Source: Pseudomonadota bacterium
GTDB lineage: Bacteria; Pseudomonadota; Gammaproteobacteria; Burkholderiales; Gallionellaceae
DNA length: 37,802 bases
NCBI GenBank assembly: GCA_021782995.1
Contig: JAJXUI010000029.1
Location: 1-37,802 of the forward strand
Reading direction: 5' to 3'
Shown piece by piece: positions 1 through 8,473 of this stretch (position 1 is the first letter of the stretch; the number at the start of each line of letters is the position of its first letter). The position numbers and the translations under genes were made by a program. The notes below the pieces were generated by a model. The model saw nothing but the letters and a program-made list of their open reading frames with translations, searched no databases and was not told the origin of the DNA.

Positions 1-1367
1 CGAAAGGTTCTATAACCAGAGAAAACAGAGGCGTCTTAACAGTGGTAATATTCGTCATTCCGCTCTTAACTGAGTGTCCGTGAAAACGGGGGAAAACCAG
101 CTTTGGATCAAGTGTCGATAGATCGATATGAGCTGGAGCCTGGCCGATATTTATGCCACGAACATTGGTGTTGCTAGTGTGACTTTCACCAACACTTACA
201 CTTTCATCCTGTGCAGTGTGCTTTGTAAATATTATTGAAGGAGGATCCGCTGTGTCGTAGAGCTCGCGCCATACCTTTTTTTTTAATAGATCGGGGAAAC
301 GTATATTGCTTTTAGTCCAATGTTCTTTGGATAACCTGGAATTTCCGGAATCTGTATCGGAAAGTGTTTGCGATTTGACACTCGCGCTGCTCACAAAAGA
401 AGGCAGCCCTTGATTTTCATGAACATCATGACTCGAGTTGTTTTTCTTTGTATTAATTTTTTTAGAGTTAGCAATTTCATAGGTCAACGACTTGAAGGGG
501 AATGGATGGGAACAGGATTGGAGTTTATATACAACAAAGGTTGCGTCTGGCGTATCTCCGCATGATATCCATTTGCCGGATGCTATCAGGTTAGTGTCGC
601 CTATGAAAGGGAACATTGTGTACGGATAAACGAGCTCGCCTCGCACGGACGCAGCAAGACATGTGTCGTATATAAGACGGGCGGCATTCCATGCGTTTCT
701 GTCCAGAGAGATACGCCCAATATCTGTGGATGACATTCCGGATATGCCGGAAGCCAGCTTCAAGTGAAGATGGCGAGATGATTCGTCGTAATGCTTACTT
801 TTCCAGAAATTTTCTTCTGAAATCTGCCTGGTAAAAAGAAGGTGAAGGAGCTTGGATGATGAACCGAAATAAAATCGTACCAGCTCGATGCAGGGAATGA
901 TGATACGGTTGCCTTTCAGAAGTGACACACTTAGACAGTAACTTTGTGTTTGCAGAACATGCCATGGGTGTTCATTCAGCGGGAGAAGATATTTTCCATT
1001 GAGTGGCAACCCTGCCTTGATGATGTTTATTGTTTCCTTGTGAATTCGAAGCTTCTCAAAATTCTGGATTTGATAATCAGGAGTATGAACGCATTGACCT
1101 TTGTGCCAAATGTCACCAATCCTAACCAGATAAAGAATTCCGACAGGTACCCATATCTGCCGCTGGTTATTCAGGTTCGTTGCATTTGTGGCCAAAAGTG
1201 CGTCTGAATCTTCCGGATCGCAAAGAACAGGAGAAATTGCGACCGCGCACGGATGGCTGGCTTTTGCGCCGACCAGGCGGGTAATGGCATTCTCCAAACC
1301 AGTCTATGCGCCAGAAACGCTCATCCGGGGTAAGTTGTGGGATGGATAGAGTTGGCATCGAACTCAT
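1..1367 (-). pseudogene. Large unknown protein, frameshifted and cut by the window edge; possibly TnsE-like
   Basis: A minus-strand coding frame stays open from about 1303 to the left edge, roughly 430 codons without a stop. Its start lies in another frame: ATG at 1365-1367 reads MSSMPTLSIPQLTPDERFWR. The two frames join naturally if one base is removed from the AAA run at 1296-1298, giving RIDW followed by LENAITRLVG. Without that correction the second frame has a stop at 1304-1306. Visible segments include IIIPCIELVRFYFGSSS, a later CSHPFPFKSL, and a hydrophilic Ser/Asn/Lys-rich stretch. The IPxxELxR element, then a beta-rich part, then a low-complexity linker recalls the layout of the Tn7 target-selection protein TnsE, but this is from memory and weak. 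The C-terminus is outside the window. The gene follows lipA by 85 nt in the same direction, has no clear Shine-Dalgarno and is AT-richer than its neighbours, so it is probably accessory DNA. The coding call is solid; the function is not. Confidence 0.6.
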
Positions 1368-1452
1368 GGCTGGTTTTCGTGCGGCAATATGAGAGCGCCA
1401 ATTCCTATTATCAAACAGTGAAATATTATCGCTGATTGGTATTAATTATCAT

Positions 1453-2406
1453 TTATTTGTATATGTTCACAACAACACCCGCCTGGTGTGCCTGCACATC
1501 GGCATGGTAGCTGCTGCGCACCATCGGTCCACAGGCAGCGTGGGTGAAGCCCATTTCCAGTGCGGCCTTTTCAAACATGGCGAAGGTGTCGGGATGGACA
1601 TAGCGCAATACGGGCAGGTGGCCAGTTGAGGGTTGCAGGTACTGGCCCAGGGTCAGCATTTCCACGTCATGTTCGCGCAGGTCACGCATTGCCTGCAGCA
1701 CTTCCTCATCGGTTTCACCAAGGCCCAGCATCAGGCCGGACTTGGTGATGACCCCGGGATAGCGCGCCTTGAAATCCTTCAGCAATTTTAGCGAATGCGC
1801 GTAATCGGCGCCGGGTCGCGCGAGCTTGTACAGGCGCGGCACGGTTTCCATGTTGTGGTTCAGTACATCCGGCAGTGAATTGCCGAGGATGTCCAGTGCG
1901 ATGTCGAGCCTGCCGCGGAAATCCGGGGTGAGGATTTCCAGCCTGGTCTGTGGCGAGGACTTGCGGATCGCGCTTAAGCAATCGACAAAATGCTGTGCGC
2001 CACCATCGCGCAGGTCATCGCGATCCACGCTGGTGATGACTACATATTTCAGCTGCAGCAGGGAAATGGATTTTGCCAGGTGATCGGGTTCTTTCGGGTC
2101 GGGCGGCAGCGGTTTGCCATGGCCGACATCGCAGAACGGACAGCGGCGGGTACACAGGTCACCCAGGATCATGAACGTGGCCGTACCCTTGCTGAAGCAT
2201 TCGCCGATGTTCGGGCAGGATGCTTCTTCGCATACGGTATGCAGCGAATGCTCGCGCAGCATGCGCTTCACGTCATGGTAGCCCTGGCCGCTGCCGGATT
2301 TCACGCGTATCCATTCTGGCTTGCGCAGGCGCTGATCCAGCTGCACGATCTTGATCGGGTTGCGCGCGGTCTTGGCGGCGCCGGTCTGCTTGTCTGGTGT
2401 ACTCAT
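1453..2406 (-). CDS. lipA: Lipoyl synthase LipA
   Basis: Radical-SAM enzyme that inserts two sulfur atoms into protein-bound octanoyl groups, making lipoyl cofactors for the 2-oxoacid dehydrogenases and the glycine cleavage system. Both iron-sulfur cysteine sets are visible: C59/C64/C70 ([12 protein letters not shown]) for the auxiliary sacrificial cluster and C85/C89/C92 (CTRRCPFC) for the SAM cluster. The C-terminal RSSY motif, whose serine ligates the auxiliary cluster, is present. I chose the ATG at 2404-2406 (MSTPDKQ), giving 317 residues, close to the usual length of about 320. An upstream in-frame start at 2466 would lie inside lipB and adds residues not typical of the family. The gene begins 13 nt after lipB and is last in the dacA-dat-ybeD-lipB-lipA operon. 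No intrinsic terminator is obvious after it. Confidence 0.97.
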   Translation of the reverse strand: MSTPDKQTGAAKTARNPIKIVQLDQRLRKPEWIRVKSGSGQGYHDVKRMLREHSLHTVCEEASCPNIGECFSKGTATFMILGDLCTRRCPFCDVGHGKPLPPDPKEPDHLAKSISLLQLKYVVITSVDRDDLRDGGAQHFVDCLSAIRKSSPQTRLEILTPDFRGRLDIALDILGNSLPDVLNHNMETVPRLYKLARPGADYAHSLKLLKDFKARYPGVITKSGLMLGLGETDEEVLQAMRDLREHDVEMLTLGQYLQPSTGHLPVLRYVHPDTFAMFEKAALEMGFTHAACGPMVRSSYHADVQAHQAGVVVNIYK

Positions 2407-2419
2407 GGTATTGTTTCTT

Positions 2420-3151
2420 TCAGGTGGCGGCATGATTTGCACATGCCGACTGGTAATGTTGTTCAAGTAATGAAGTCAGGTTGCTGGCAAGTTGCTGCGC
2501 GATGTGCTGCCGGTTTGCCGTGATGCCGAAGTCGCCAAGCTGGGTGACGCGCAGGCCCTGATAGCCGCAGGGATTGATGAAGTGATATGGTGTCAGGTCC
2601 ATGTCGATGTTGAACGACAGGCCGTGGTAGCAGCAGCCATGCCTGATCTTGAGGCCAAGCGCAGCAATTTTGGCATCGCCGACATAAACGCCGGGGGCGT
2701 CTTCGCGGCCTTGCGCTTCGATGTTGTAACCGGCGAGGATGTCGATCACGGACTGCTCCATCAAGCGCACCAGTTGCCGTACGTTGAGTTTCCAGCGGCG
2801 CAGGTCGAGCAGCAGGTAGGCCACCACCTGGCCGGGGCCATGGTAGGTGATCTGGCCGCCGCGGTCGATCTGCACGACCGGGATGTTGTGTGCGTTGAGC
2901 AGGTGTTCGGGTTTGCCTGCCTGGCCCTGGGTATAGGTGGGCGGGTGCTCGAGCAGCCAGATTTCGTCGCGGGTGGCGTGATCCCGCTGTGCGGTGAATT
3001 GCTGCATCGCCAGCCAGGTCGGGGCGTATTCCTGCATACCAAGCAATCTGATTTCAGGATTGAGCATCGAGGATTGAGGCGTGCAGCTGGCAAGCCTGCC
3101 ATCTGGCGGCAGGCAGGTTTCTGCCACTGACTGACGATTTTCGCTGCTCAT
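2420..3151 (-). CDS. lipB: Octanoyl-[ACP]:protein octanoyltransferase LipB
   Basis: Transfers octanoate from acyl carrier protein to lipoyl domains, the step before LipA. Family landmarks are [16 protein letters not shown], the catalytic lysine region [15 protein letters not shown], and the catalytic cysteine in [10 protein letters not shown]. The listed start (MSSENRQ) gives 243 residues and has AGGA eight bases upstream. Typical LipB proteins are about 215 residues, and the first 28 residues here are low-complexity. The downstream ATG at 3065-3067 ([10 protein letters not shown]) would give a family-length protein but has a poor Shine-Dalgarno. The true start is therefore unsettled between 3151 and 3067. 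The gene follows ybeD by 30 nt and precedes lipA by 13 nt. Confidence 0.95.
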   Translation of the reverse strand: MSSENRQSVAETCLPPDGRLASCTPQSSMLNPEIRLLGMQEYAPTWLAMQQFTAQRDHATRDEIWLLEHPPTYTQGQAGKPEHLLNAHNIPVVQIDRGGQITYHGPGQVVAYLLLDLRRWKLNVRQLVRLMEQSVIDILAGYNIEAQGREDAPGVYVGDAKIAALGLKIRHGCCYHGLSFNIDMDLTPYHFINPCGYQGLRVTQLGDFGITANRQHIAQQLASNLTSLLEQHYQSACANHAAT

Positions 3152-3181
3152 TCCCGATTCCTGAATTCTGCATCCTGCATT

Positions 3182-3478
3182 TCACAGCACCATGACCACC
3201 ATCGGGTGATCGCACAGTGCCTGATACAGCGCATCCAGCTGCGCGCGCGAGGTGGCATTCACCATGCAGGTCAGGCTGATGTATTTTGCAGTCTTGCTCT
3301 GGCGCAGGGTAATGCTGGCTGCCGTGAATGCGCGGTCATGCTGCATGATGACTGCACTGATGGCCTGCAGGTAGCCGGGTTGTGGCTGGACGAATACCTT
3401 GATCGGGAACTCGCAGGGATATTCGATCAGGCTGTCCATTGCCGGTGTGCCGTTTGAGTCGTCGGATAATTCGGTCAT
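3182..3478 (-). CDS. ybeD: YbeD/DUF493 family protein
   Basis: Small 98-residue cytosolic protein of the DUF493 (YbeD) family, which has an ACT-like fold and an incompletely known role. The family signature is YPCEFPIKVFVQ near residue 20, and the short length fits. It sits between the D-amino acid aminotransferase and lipB, as in many proteobacteria. The ATG overlaps the TGA stop of the upstream gene by four bases (3475-3478), which suggests translational coupling. Lipoate metabolism has been proposed for the family mainly from this neighbourhood; nothing in the sequence itself shows a catalytic site. Confidence 0.93.
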   Translation of the reverse strand: MTELSDDSNGTPAMDSLIEYPCEFPIKVFVQPQPGYLQAISAVIMQHDRAFTAASITLRQSKTAKYISLTCMVNATSRAQLDALYQALCDHPMVVMVL

Positions 3479-4347
3479 GGTTTGCGCATTACTTCGCGTT
3501 TGAAATGCTGATAGCGGTCATGCAGCTGGCGGAACAGCGGTCCGGGCCTGCCGTTGCCGACAGGCTTGCCGTCCAGCATGGTGATGGGCATCACTTCGCG
3601 CGTGGACGAGGTTAGCAGGATTTCATCTGCGCTGTACAGCTCCTGTTTTAATATCCTGCGCACGCTGCACGGTATGCCGGCGGCTGCGGCAAGCTCAAGT
3701 ATCACATCATAGGTGATGCCGGGCAGCATCAGGTTGTCCTTGGGGGGCGCGAGCAGGATGCCGTCCCTGACCAGGAAGATGTTGCTGGCCGAACCTTCAG
3801 TGATGAAGCTGTCGCTGTCATTATTTTCAACGCGCACGAGGATGACTTCAGCACAGCCTGCGTCCACTGCCTGCTGGCGCAGCAGCACGTTGGGCAGCAG
3901 CGAGATGGACTTGATGTCGCAACGCAGCCAGCGGTTGTCGACCGCAGTGATCGCGCTCACGCCGCTTTGCAGCAGTTCTGCTGCAGGATGGGTGAGTGGA
4001 TTGCTCATCATGAAAACGGTGGGTGCAACGGCAGGCTGCGGGAAGGCATGGTCGCGTTTCGCTACGCCGCGCGTGATGTGCAGGTAGACATACTGGTCTT
4101 CATGTTGATGGTGACTGATCAGGGTGTTGATCAGGGCGGCCCATTCGCCAACGCTGTGCGGATTATCGATGCGGACACCATCGAGGCTGTGCTGCAGGCG
4201 CACAAGATGCTCATGCAGGCGGAATGCGCGCTTCGAATACACCGGGATGACTTCATACACGCCATCGCCGAAGATGAAGCCACGGTCCAGTACCGGGATG
4301 CGGGCCTCTTCCAGCGGCAAGAATTGGCCATTCAGGTATACGGTCAT
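3475..4347 (-). CDS. dat: D-amino acid aminotransferase (class IV, PLP)
   Basis: Fold-type IV PLP aminotransferase of 290 residues, most like D-alanine aminotransferases, which interconvert D-alanine and D-glutamate through their keto acids. The N-terminus LPVLDRG-type segment (ARIPVLDRGFIFGDGVYEVI) is characteristic. The Schiff-base lysine lies in CDIKSISLLPNVLL, and EGSASNIFLV follows as expected. Branched-chain aminotransferase (IlvE) is a relative, but the start, length and operon position next to a DacA-type protein favour the D-amino acid enzyme. It begins 7 nt after the dacA stop and its TGA overlaps the ybeD ATG. The likely role is D-amino acid supply or recycling for peptidoglycan. 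Confidence 0.9.
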   Translation of the reverse strand: MTVYLNGQFLPLEEARIPVLDRGFIFGDGVYEVIPVYSKRAFRLHEHLVRLQHSLDGVRIDNPHSVGEWAALINTLISHHQHEDQYVYLHITRGVAKRDHAFPQPAVAPTVFMMSNPLTHPAAELLQSGVSAITAVDNRWLRCDIKSISLLPNVLLRQQAVDAGCAEVILVRVENNDSDSFITEGSASNIFLVRDGILLAPPKDNLMLPGITYDVILELAAAAGIPCSVRRILKQELYSADEILLTSSTREVMPITMLDGKPVGNGRPGPLFRQLHDRYQHFKREVMRKP

Positions 4348-4354
4348 GGTGAGC

Positions 4355-5539
4355 TTACCTGATGAACATCATGCGGATGCTCTGGATGCCGCGTGAGAAA
4401 ATGTTGACCAGCGCGATCGGCTCGACTGCAACCAGTGGCAGTTCCATATAGGGTTTGCCATCCAGGGTCAGTTTCAGCAGGCCCAGTTGCTGGCCTTCGC
4501 TGATCGGTGCAACCAGCGGTTGCTGGGTTTCGATGCTGGCCTTGAGCAGTTCACGCTGGCCCTGGGGCAGCGTGAGGGTGAGCCCTTCGCGCAGCCCGAT
4601 CTTCACTTCGCTCTCGGTGCCTTTCCAGATACGGACGCGGGAGATGGTTTCGCTGGGCTTGTAGAAATTGAACAGTTCAAAATCCTGGTAGCCGTAATTC
4701 ATGAGTCTCTGGCTTTCGCTGTTGCGCAGGTTGTCATTGGCGGCACCAAGCACGACTGCAATCAGGCGGTGATTGTTGCGGCTTGTGCTTGCGACCATGC
4801 TGTAGCCGGAATCATCCGAGTGACTGCTCATCATGCCGTCTACATTTGAGTCAGACCATAGCAGCCGGTTGCGGTTGTAGAGCTTGATGCCCTTGTATTC
4901 GATGTCACGACGGGCAAAGCGAGGAAGGGATTCAGGGAAGTCGCGGATGAGCGCGGCGGTGAGCAGTGCAAGGTCATGTGCACTACTGTACTGCATGGGA
5001 TCTGCCTGACCGCTGGCATTGACGAAATGGGTGTCGGCCAGCTGCAGTTGCCGCGCCTGCTTGTTCATCTGTTCGGCAAATGCAGTTTCATTGCCGGCGA
5101 TGGCTTCGGCCAGGGCATGGGCGGCGTCGCTTGCGGATGCCACGATGAGGCCATTCAGCAGTTCGTCAACGGTGACAGGCTTGTTGCCGGACAGGAACAT
5201 GCGTGGTTCGCCATGCTCGGTATGTGCCGCCTGTGCAGAAGGTGTGATCCTGTCATCGGGTGAAATCCTGTGTTCCCTGATCGCCGCCAGTGCGAGATAG
5301 GCGGTCATCAGTTTGGTCATGGAGGCGGGTTCGATGCGCTGGTTTCCGTTTTCTTCCAGCAGGACCTGATGGCTGGTGTTGTCATAGAGCAGCCAGCTTT
5401 TTGCTGCCAGCTTTAGCGGCTGGCCAGGGATATGGTCAGGACCGGTCGGGTCAGGGCTGGCCGGGCTTTTTGCAAATGCAGTTGCGGAAAGCAGGAGGAA
5501 AAGCAGGAGGAAAAGCAGGAAAAAATGAGGCTTCTTCAT
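4355..5539 (-). CDS. dacA: DacA-type low-molecular-weight PBP with degenerate SxN and KTG motifs
   Basis: Peptidase S11 family protein of 394 residues with a leucine-rich signal peptide (1-23), a DD-carboxypeptidase domain, a PBP5-like C-terminal beta domain, and an amphipathic C-terminal tail (NIFSRGIQSIRMMFIR) like the PBP5 membrane anchor. The acyl-serine motif SxxK is intact (S73-M-T-K76). The second motif, normally SGN, reads S135-A-S137, and the third, normally KTG, reads MSS at 237-239 inside VDGMMSSHSDDSGYSMVAS, where VDGLKTGHT is expected. The third-motif lysine is thus absent. The surrounding fold sequence is well conserved, so this is substitution rather than gene decay. It may be a weak or inactive carboxypeptidase that binds peptidoglycan. 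It heads the lipoate operon, starting 38 nt after the HDOD gene in an AT-rich gap. Confidence 0.9.
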   Translation of the reverse strand: MKKPHFFLLFLLLFLLLSATAFAKSPASPDPTGPDHIPGQPLKLAAKSWLLYDNTSHQVLLEENGNQRIEPASMTKLMTAYLALAAIREHRISPDDRITPSAQAAHTEHGEPRMFLSGNKPVTVDELLNGLIVASASDAAHALAEAIAGNETAFAEQMNKQARQLQLADTHFVNASGQADPMQYSSAHDLALLTAALIRDFPESLPRFARRDIEYKGIKLYNRNRLLWSDSNVDGMMSSHSDDSGYSMVASTSRNNHRLIAVVLGAANDNLRNSESQRLMNYGYQDFELFNFYKPSETISRVRIWKGTESEVKIGLREGLTLTLPQGQRELLKASIETQQPLVAPISEGQQLGLLKLTLDGKPYMELPLVAVEPIALVNIFSRGIQSIRMMFIR

Positions 5540-5577
5540 GTGAGGAATTGCTATATCTATTTGAATATATTATGAAT

Positions 5578-6444
5578 TTACATGCTTGCGGCAAATGCGG
5601 CTGCCTGGTCGGCCTGTTCTGCCGCCTGCAGCACGATTTCTTCTGCGTTGGACGGGGAGATGCCCAGTGCTTCCCAGTCGGAGTCGTGGATGCCTGCATC
5701 CACATGCTCTCCCATGCCGAAAGAGGGCAGCATGATTTCCGCGATGTAGACCATGCGGATCAGCGGCTGGTCCTGCGGCGCGTCTGCAGCATCAGGCTGG
5801 TGGTGATAGCGGATGACGGAGATGATTTCCTGCGGCAGGCTCCAGTGTTTCGCCAGCTCTGCACCGAGCTCGTCATGGCAGATTTCCAGCAGGGACTTTT
5901 CAATATCCAGTACCGGTCGTTTGGGGTTGGCAGCCTGGTAGGTGTGCAGCTCGTTGCTGCGTACCGGATCGAGATGGGCCAGTGCAATATAGCCGATGTC
6001 GTGCAGCATGCCGGCAAGGAACACCATGTCATCCTGCGGCCGCAGTTTGCGTGGCATGGCGCGAGATACCGCCATCATCGCGAAAGCGATGCCAAGGTTG
6101 TGCATCCACAGATCGTGCTGGTTCAGCGCGTTGGGGTTGGCGGCAGCCTGCACCGACATCAGGGCAATGCCGGTTGCAACGGTTTTGATGCGGTTGAAGC
6201 CCAGTATCAGCGCAGCTTCGTTGATGGAGCTGATTTTGCGGTTTGCTCCCATGATGGGGGAATTTGCGAGACCGATGATTTTGGCCAGGATCTGTGCATC
6301 CTGTTCGATCAGGGCCAGCATCTGGCGCTGACCTTCCTCGGTATCGGTCTGTACGGCAAGCAGTTTCTGCGCGATCAGCGGCATGGCTGGCAGGGAGTCC
6401 AGGTTTTTGAGGGCTGTGCGCAAATCTGTGGTTGACGGTGACAT
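5578..6444 (-). CDS. HDOD domain signalling protein
   Basis: A 288-residue HDOD-domain protein, a non-catalytic relative of HD phosphohydrolases found in bacterial signalling and regulation. The domain covers most of the protein: LPAMPLIAQKLLAV at the start, a histidine-aspartate pair in FLAGMLHDIGYIALAH, and YHHQPDAADA further on. I chose the ATG at 6442-6444 (MSPSTTDL) because AGGA lies seven bases upstream. An earlier ATG at 6480 has no such site. It lies downstream of regA in the same direction, with its own 114-nt upstream gap that holds a RegA-type inverted repeat and a TAAAAT -10-like box, so it is a candidate RegA target. The C-terminal 40 residues are acidic and alanine-rich. Confidence 0.9.
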   Translation of the reverse strand: MSPSTTDLRTALKNLDSLPAMPLIAQKLLAVQTDTEEGQRQMLALIEQDAQILAKIIGLANSPIMGANRKISSINEAALILGFNRIKTVATGIALMSVQAAANPNALNQHDLWMHNLGIAFAMMAVSRAMPRKLRPQDDMVFLAGMLHDIGYIALAHLDPVRSNELHTYQAANPKRPVLDIEKSLLEICHDELGAELAKHWSLPQEIISVIRYHHQPDAADAPQDQPLIRMVYIAEIMLPSFGMGEHVDAGIHDSDWEALGISPSNAEEIVLQAAEQADQAAAFAASM

Positions 6445-6517
6445 GTAGATTCCTGAAGGTTGGGTAACTGCAAATTGCATGCCTCCATTTTAACCCAGAT
6501 CACCACCTGATTGAGAA

Positions 6518-6537
6518 TGCGACGACAGGTGGCCGCA
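6518..6537. promoter_or_regulatory. Candidate RegA-type operator upstream of the HDOD gene
   Basis: An imperfect inverted repeat TGCGAC-N8-GCCGCA lies between the regA stop and the HDOD start. It fits the GCGNC/GNCGC half-site pattern known for RegA/PrrA/ActR regulators, which tolerate variable spacing. On the minus strand a TAAAAT -10-like box lies 25 nt downstream and the -35 position has no good match, as is usual for activated promoters. RegA is encoded next door. Binding is inferred, not shown. Confidence 0.4.
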
Positions 6538-6558
6538 TTGTCAGGCTGGAAAAGGCTC

Positions 6559-7101
6559 TCAGTCGGTAGGGATTTTGCCAAGTTTGCGCTGCAGGGTACG
6601 CCGATGCATGTTGAGAGCACGCGCCGTGGCGGAGATGTTGCCCTGGTTTTCATGCAGTACGCGCTGGATATGTTCCCATTCCAGGCGATTGACCGATGCG
6701 GGCTGGGGATTGAGCGGTGCCACGGGATTGGCCTGGTGTCCGAATGCAGCAACGATCTCGTCGGCATTGGCGGGCTTGGCCAGGTACTGGGTTGCACCCA
6801 GTTTGATCGCTTCCACCGCGGTGGCAATGCTGGCATAGCCGGTGAGCATGACGATGCGGGTGGCCGGGTCCAGCTCATGCAGGGCCTGAATCAGCACCAG
6901 GCCGGTGGCGCCATCCATCTTCAGGTCGATCACGGCGTACTCCGGCGGGTTTTCGCGCGCCAGCGGCAGTGCCTGTTCCACACTGTGGGCAATGGTGACG
7001 CTGTAACCTCGCTTTTCCAGGGCGCGGCCGAGCACCTGGCAGAAGGTGGTGTCGTCATCCACCAGCAGCAGGCTCGCCTGTTCCGATGCTTCGGTGCTCA
7101 T
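6559..7101 (-). CDS. regA: RegA/PrrA/ActR-type redox response regulator
   Basis: A 180-residue two-domain response regulator. The receiver has the acid pocket D15-D17, phospho-acceptor D59 (AVIDLKM), T87 (MLTGYAS) and K109 (YLAKPA). After a Pro-rich linker, a Fis-type helix-turn-helix fills residues 140-178. Its NISATARALNMHRRTLQRK is nearly the invariant recognition helix of RegA, PrrA, ActR and RoxR proteins. These regulators control respiration, carbon and nitrogen fixation and other redox-linked genes. Its ATG overlaps the TGA of the regB-type kinase gene by four bases, so the pair is co-translated. No SenC/PrrC gene is adjacent. Confidence 0.94.
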   Translation of the reverse strand: MSTEASEQASLLLVDDDTTFCQVLGRALEKRGYSVTIAHSVEQALPLARENPPEYAVIDLKMDGATGLVLIQALHELDPATRIVMLTGYASIATAVEAIKLGATQYLAKPANADEIVAAFGHQANPVAPLNPQPASVNRLEWEHIQRVLHENQGNISATARALNMHRRTLQRKLGKIPTD

Positions 7102-8381
7102 GCCGATCCTGCCAGCGGAAAGGAGACTTCAGTCGTCGCGCCACCACCACTGCGGTTCACCAGTCTAACCTTGCCGCCCAGTCTTTCCAGTGTGGTGTTG
7201 GCGAGGAACAGGCCCAGCCCGCGCCCTTCCTGCTTGGTGGTGAAAAAGGCCTTGCCGATGCGCATGGCGGCATCGGCGCTGACGCCGTCGCCATAGTCCC
7301 GGATTTCCAGAGTGAAGCTGTCATCTGACCAGCGCATGTGGATATCGATTTTTTGCGGTGAGGCATCGGCAGCATTGTTCAGCAGGTTCATCAAAGCCGC
7401 GCGCAGCGTGGGTTCAAAGCGCAGCTGCGGGGCGGGTTGCGCTCCGCTTGTGTGATAGTCGTATTGTGCGGTCGGGCGCAGCAACTGCCATTCATCCAGC
7501 GTGTCCAGCATGAACTGTTCGACGCTGTCCGTCTGTGCAAGTGTCTTGTCCTGTGCGCTGGCCAGCATCTTGTCGAGAATGCGCTTGCAGCCGCGCACCT
7601 GACCTTCCAGCAGGGTCAGGCTGCCCTGCCATTCCGGCAATGCCTGTGTGTCATGCTGCAATTCACCGATCACCACCAGCATGGTGGATAGCGGGGTGCC
7701 CATTTCATGTGCGGCCCCCGCAGCCTGCATGCCGAGTTCGACGATGCGTTCGTTGCGCAGGGTCTCCTCGCGGATGCGTGCCAGCGCCTCATCGCGCTCG
7801 CGCACGGCACTTGCCATCTTCACCACGAACCAGGCGATGACCACTGCACTGATGACAAAGCCGAACCACATGCCGATCACATGTATGCTGAAGATGTCAT
7901 CGCTTTGCATGGCGTGGTGCATGTGTGCATGCTCGCCTTCCGGCATGGGCAGCGGCACATAGAATTTCATCAGCACGCTGTAGCAGGCGGTGGTGAGGAT
8001 GGCCATCAGCCATGTCCATGCGCGGCTCAGTGTGGCGGCTGCGATGATCAGCGACAGCAGGTACAGTGAGATAAAGGGGTTGGTGGAACCGCCGCTGTAG
8101 TACAGCAGCACGCTGAGTGCGGCTACATCGATGCACAGCTGGATGAACAGCTCGCCATTATTGACGGGGTTGTCGCGACGCAGGCGCCACGTGCTGCCGA
8201 TGTTGATCAATATTTCAACAGCAATGGTGGCGAGCATCGGCAGCCATTGCAATTTCCATTCGAGCACATGCCAGGCCAGCGCCAGTACGGCCAGCTGGCC
8301 GGCAATTGAAATGCTGCGCAGCAGGATGAGGCGGCGCAGGTGGCTATGGCCGGTCTGGGAGGGGGGGCTTAAATAGGTCAT
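7098..8381 (-). CDS. regB: RegB/PrrB-type redox sensor histidine kinase
   Basis: Membrane sensor kinase of 427 residues with about six transmembrane helices in residues 18-188 and a cytoplasmic kinase. The quinone-sensing heptad GGSTNPF is at 97-103. The H-box is GAAHEMGTPLST with H225, and C265 (VRGCKRIL) lies exactly 40 residues later, at the position of the redox-active cysteine of Rhodobacter RegB. The ATPase domain shows DYGDGV and GRGLGLFLA. Family knowledge says the kinase is controlled by ubiquinone redox state and cysteine oxidation, and both sensing features are present here. A predicted periplasmic loop between helices 5 and 6 carries the His-rich stretch EHAHMHHAM (150-158), which I do not recall as a family feature. 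The gene is followed by regA with an ATGA overlap. Confidence 0.95.
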   Translation of the reverse strand: MTYLSPPSQTGHSHLRRLILLRSISIAGQLAVLALAWHVLEWKLQWLPMLATIAVEILINIGSTWRLRRDNPVNNGELFIQLCIDVAALSVLLYYSGGSTNPFISLYLLSLIIAAATLSRAWTWLMAILTTACYSVLMKFYVPLPMPEGEHAHMHHAMQSDDIFSIHVIGMWFGFVISAVVIAWFVVKMASAVRERDEALARIREETLRNERIVELGMQAAGAAHEMGTPLSTMLVVIGELQHDTQALPEWQGSLTLLEGQVRGCKRILDKMLASAQDKTLAQTDSVEQFMLDTLDEWQLLRPTAQYDYHTSGAQPAPQLRFEPTLRAALMNLLNNAADASPQKIDIHMRWSDDSFTLEIRDYGDGVSADAAMRIGKAFFTTKQEGRGLGLFLANTTLERLGGKVRLVNRSGGGATTEVSFPLAGSA

Positions 8382-8415
8382 GCCGGAATTTTATCGGCGT
8401 TGAGTACGTGTGGTG

Positions 8416-8432
8416 TGCGTCAAATTGACGCA
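8416..8432. promoter_or_regulatory. 17-bp perfect palindrome upstream of regB
   Basis: TGCGTCAA-A-TTGACGCA is a perfect inverted repeat with 8-bp arms around one central base, 35-51 nt upstream of the regB start. It contains GCGTC and GACGC half-sites and so fits the GCGNC-N5-GNCGC layout of RegA-family boxes, although the fourth base T differs from the favoured purine. Autoregulation of regBA is the simplest reading. Another dimeric regulator is possible. Confidence 0.5.
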
Positions 8433-8473
8433 TCCGGGCATTGAATTTGTATATTTGATTTTATGGATATATT

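Noticed and set aside
944..1207. An 87-codon plus-strand frame at the left edge
   Set aside because: The minus strand carries the long open frame over the same bases with more protein-like sequence.
5290..6435. A 381-codon plus-strand frame opposite the HDOD gene and the dacA 5' end
   Set aside because: Covers two genes and their gap on the other strand without family resemblance.
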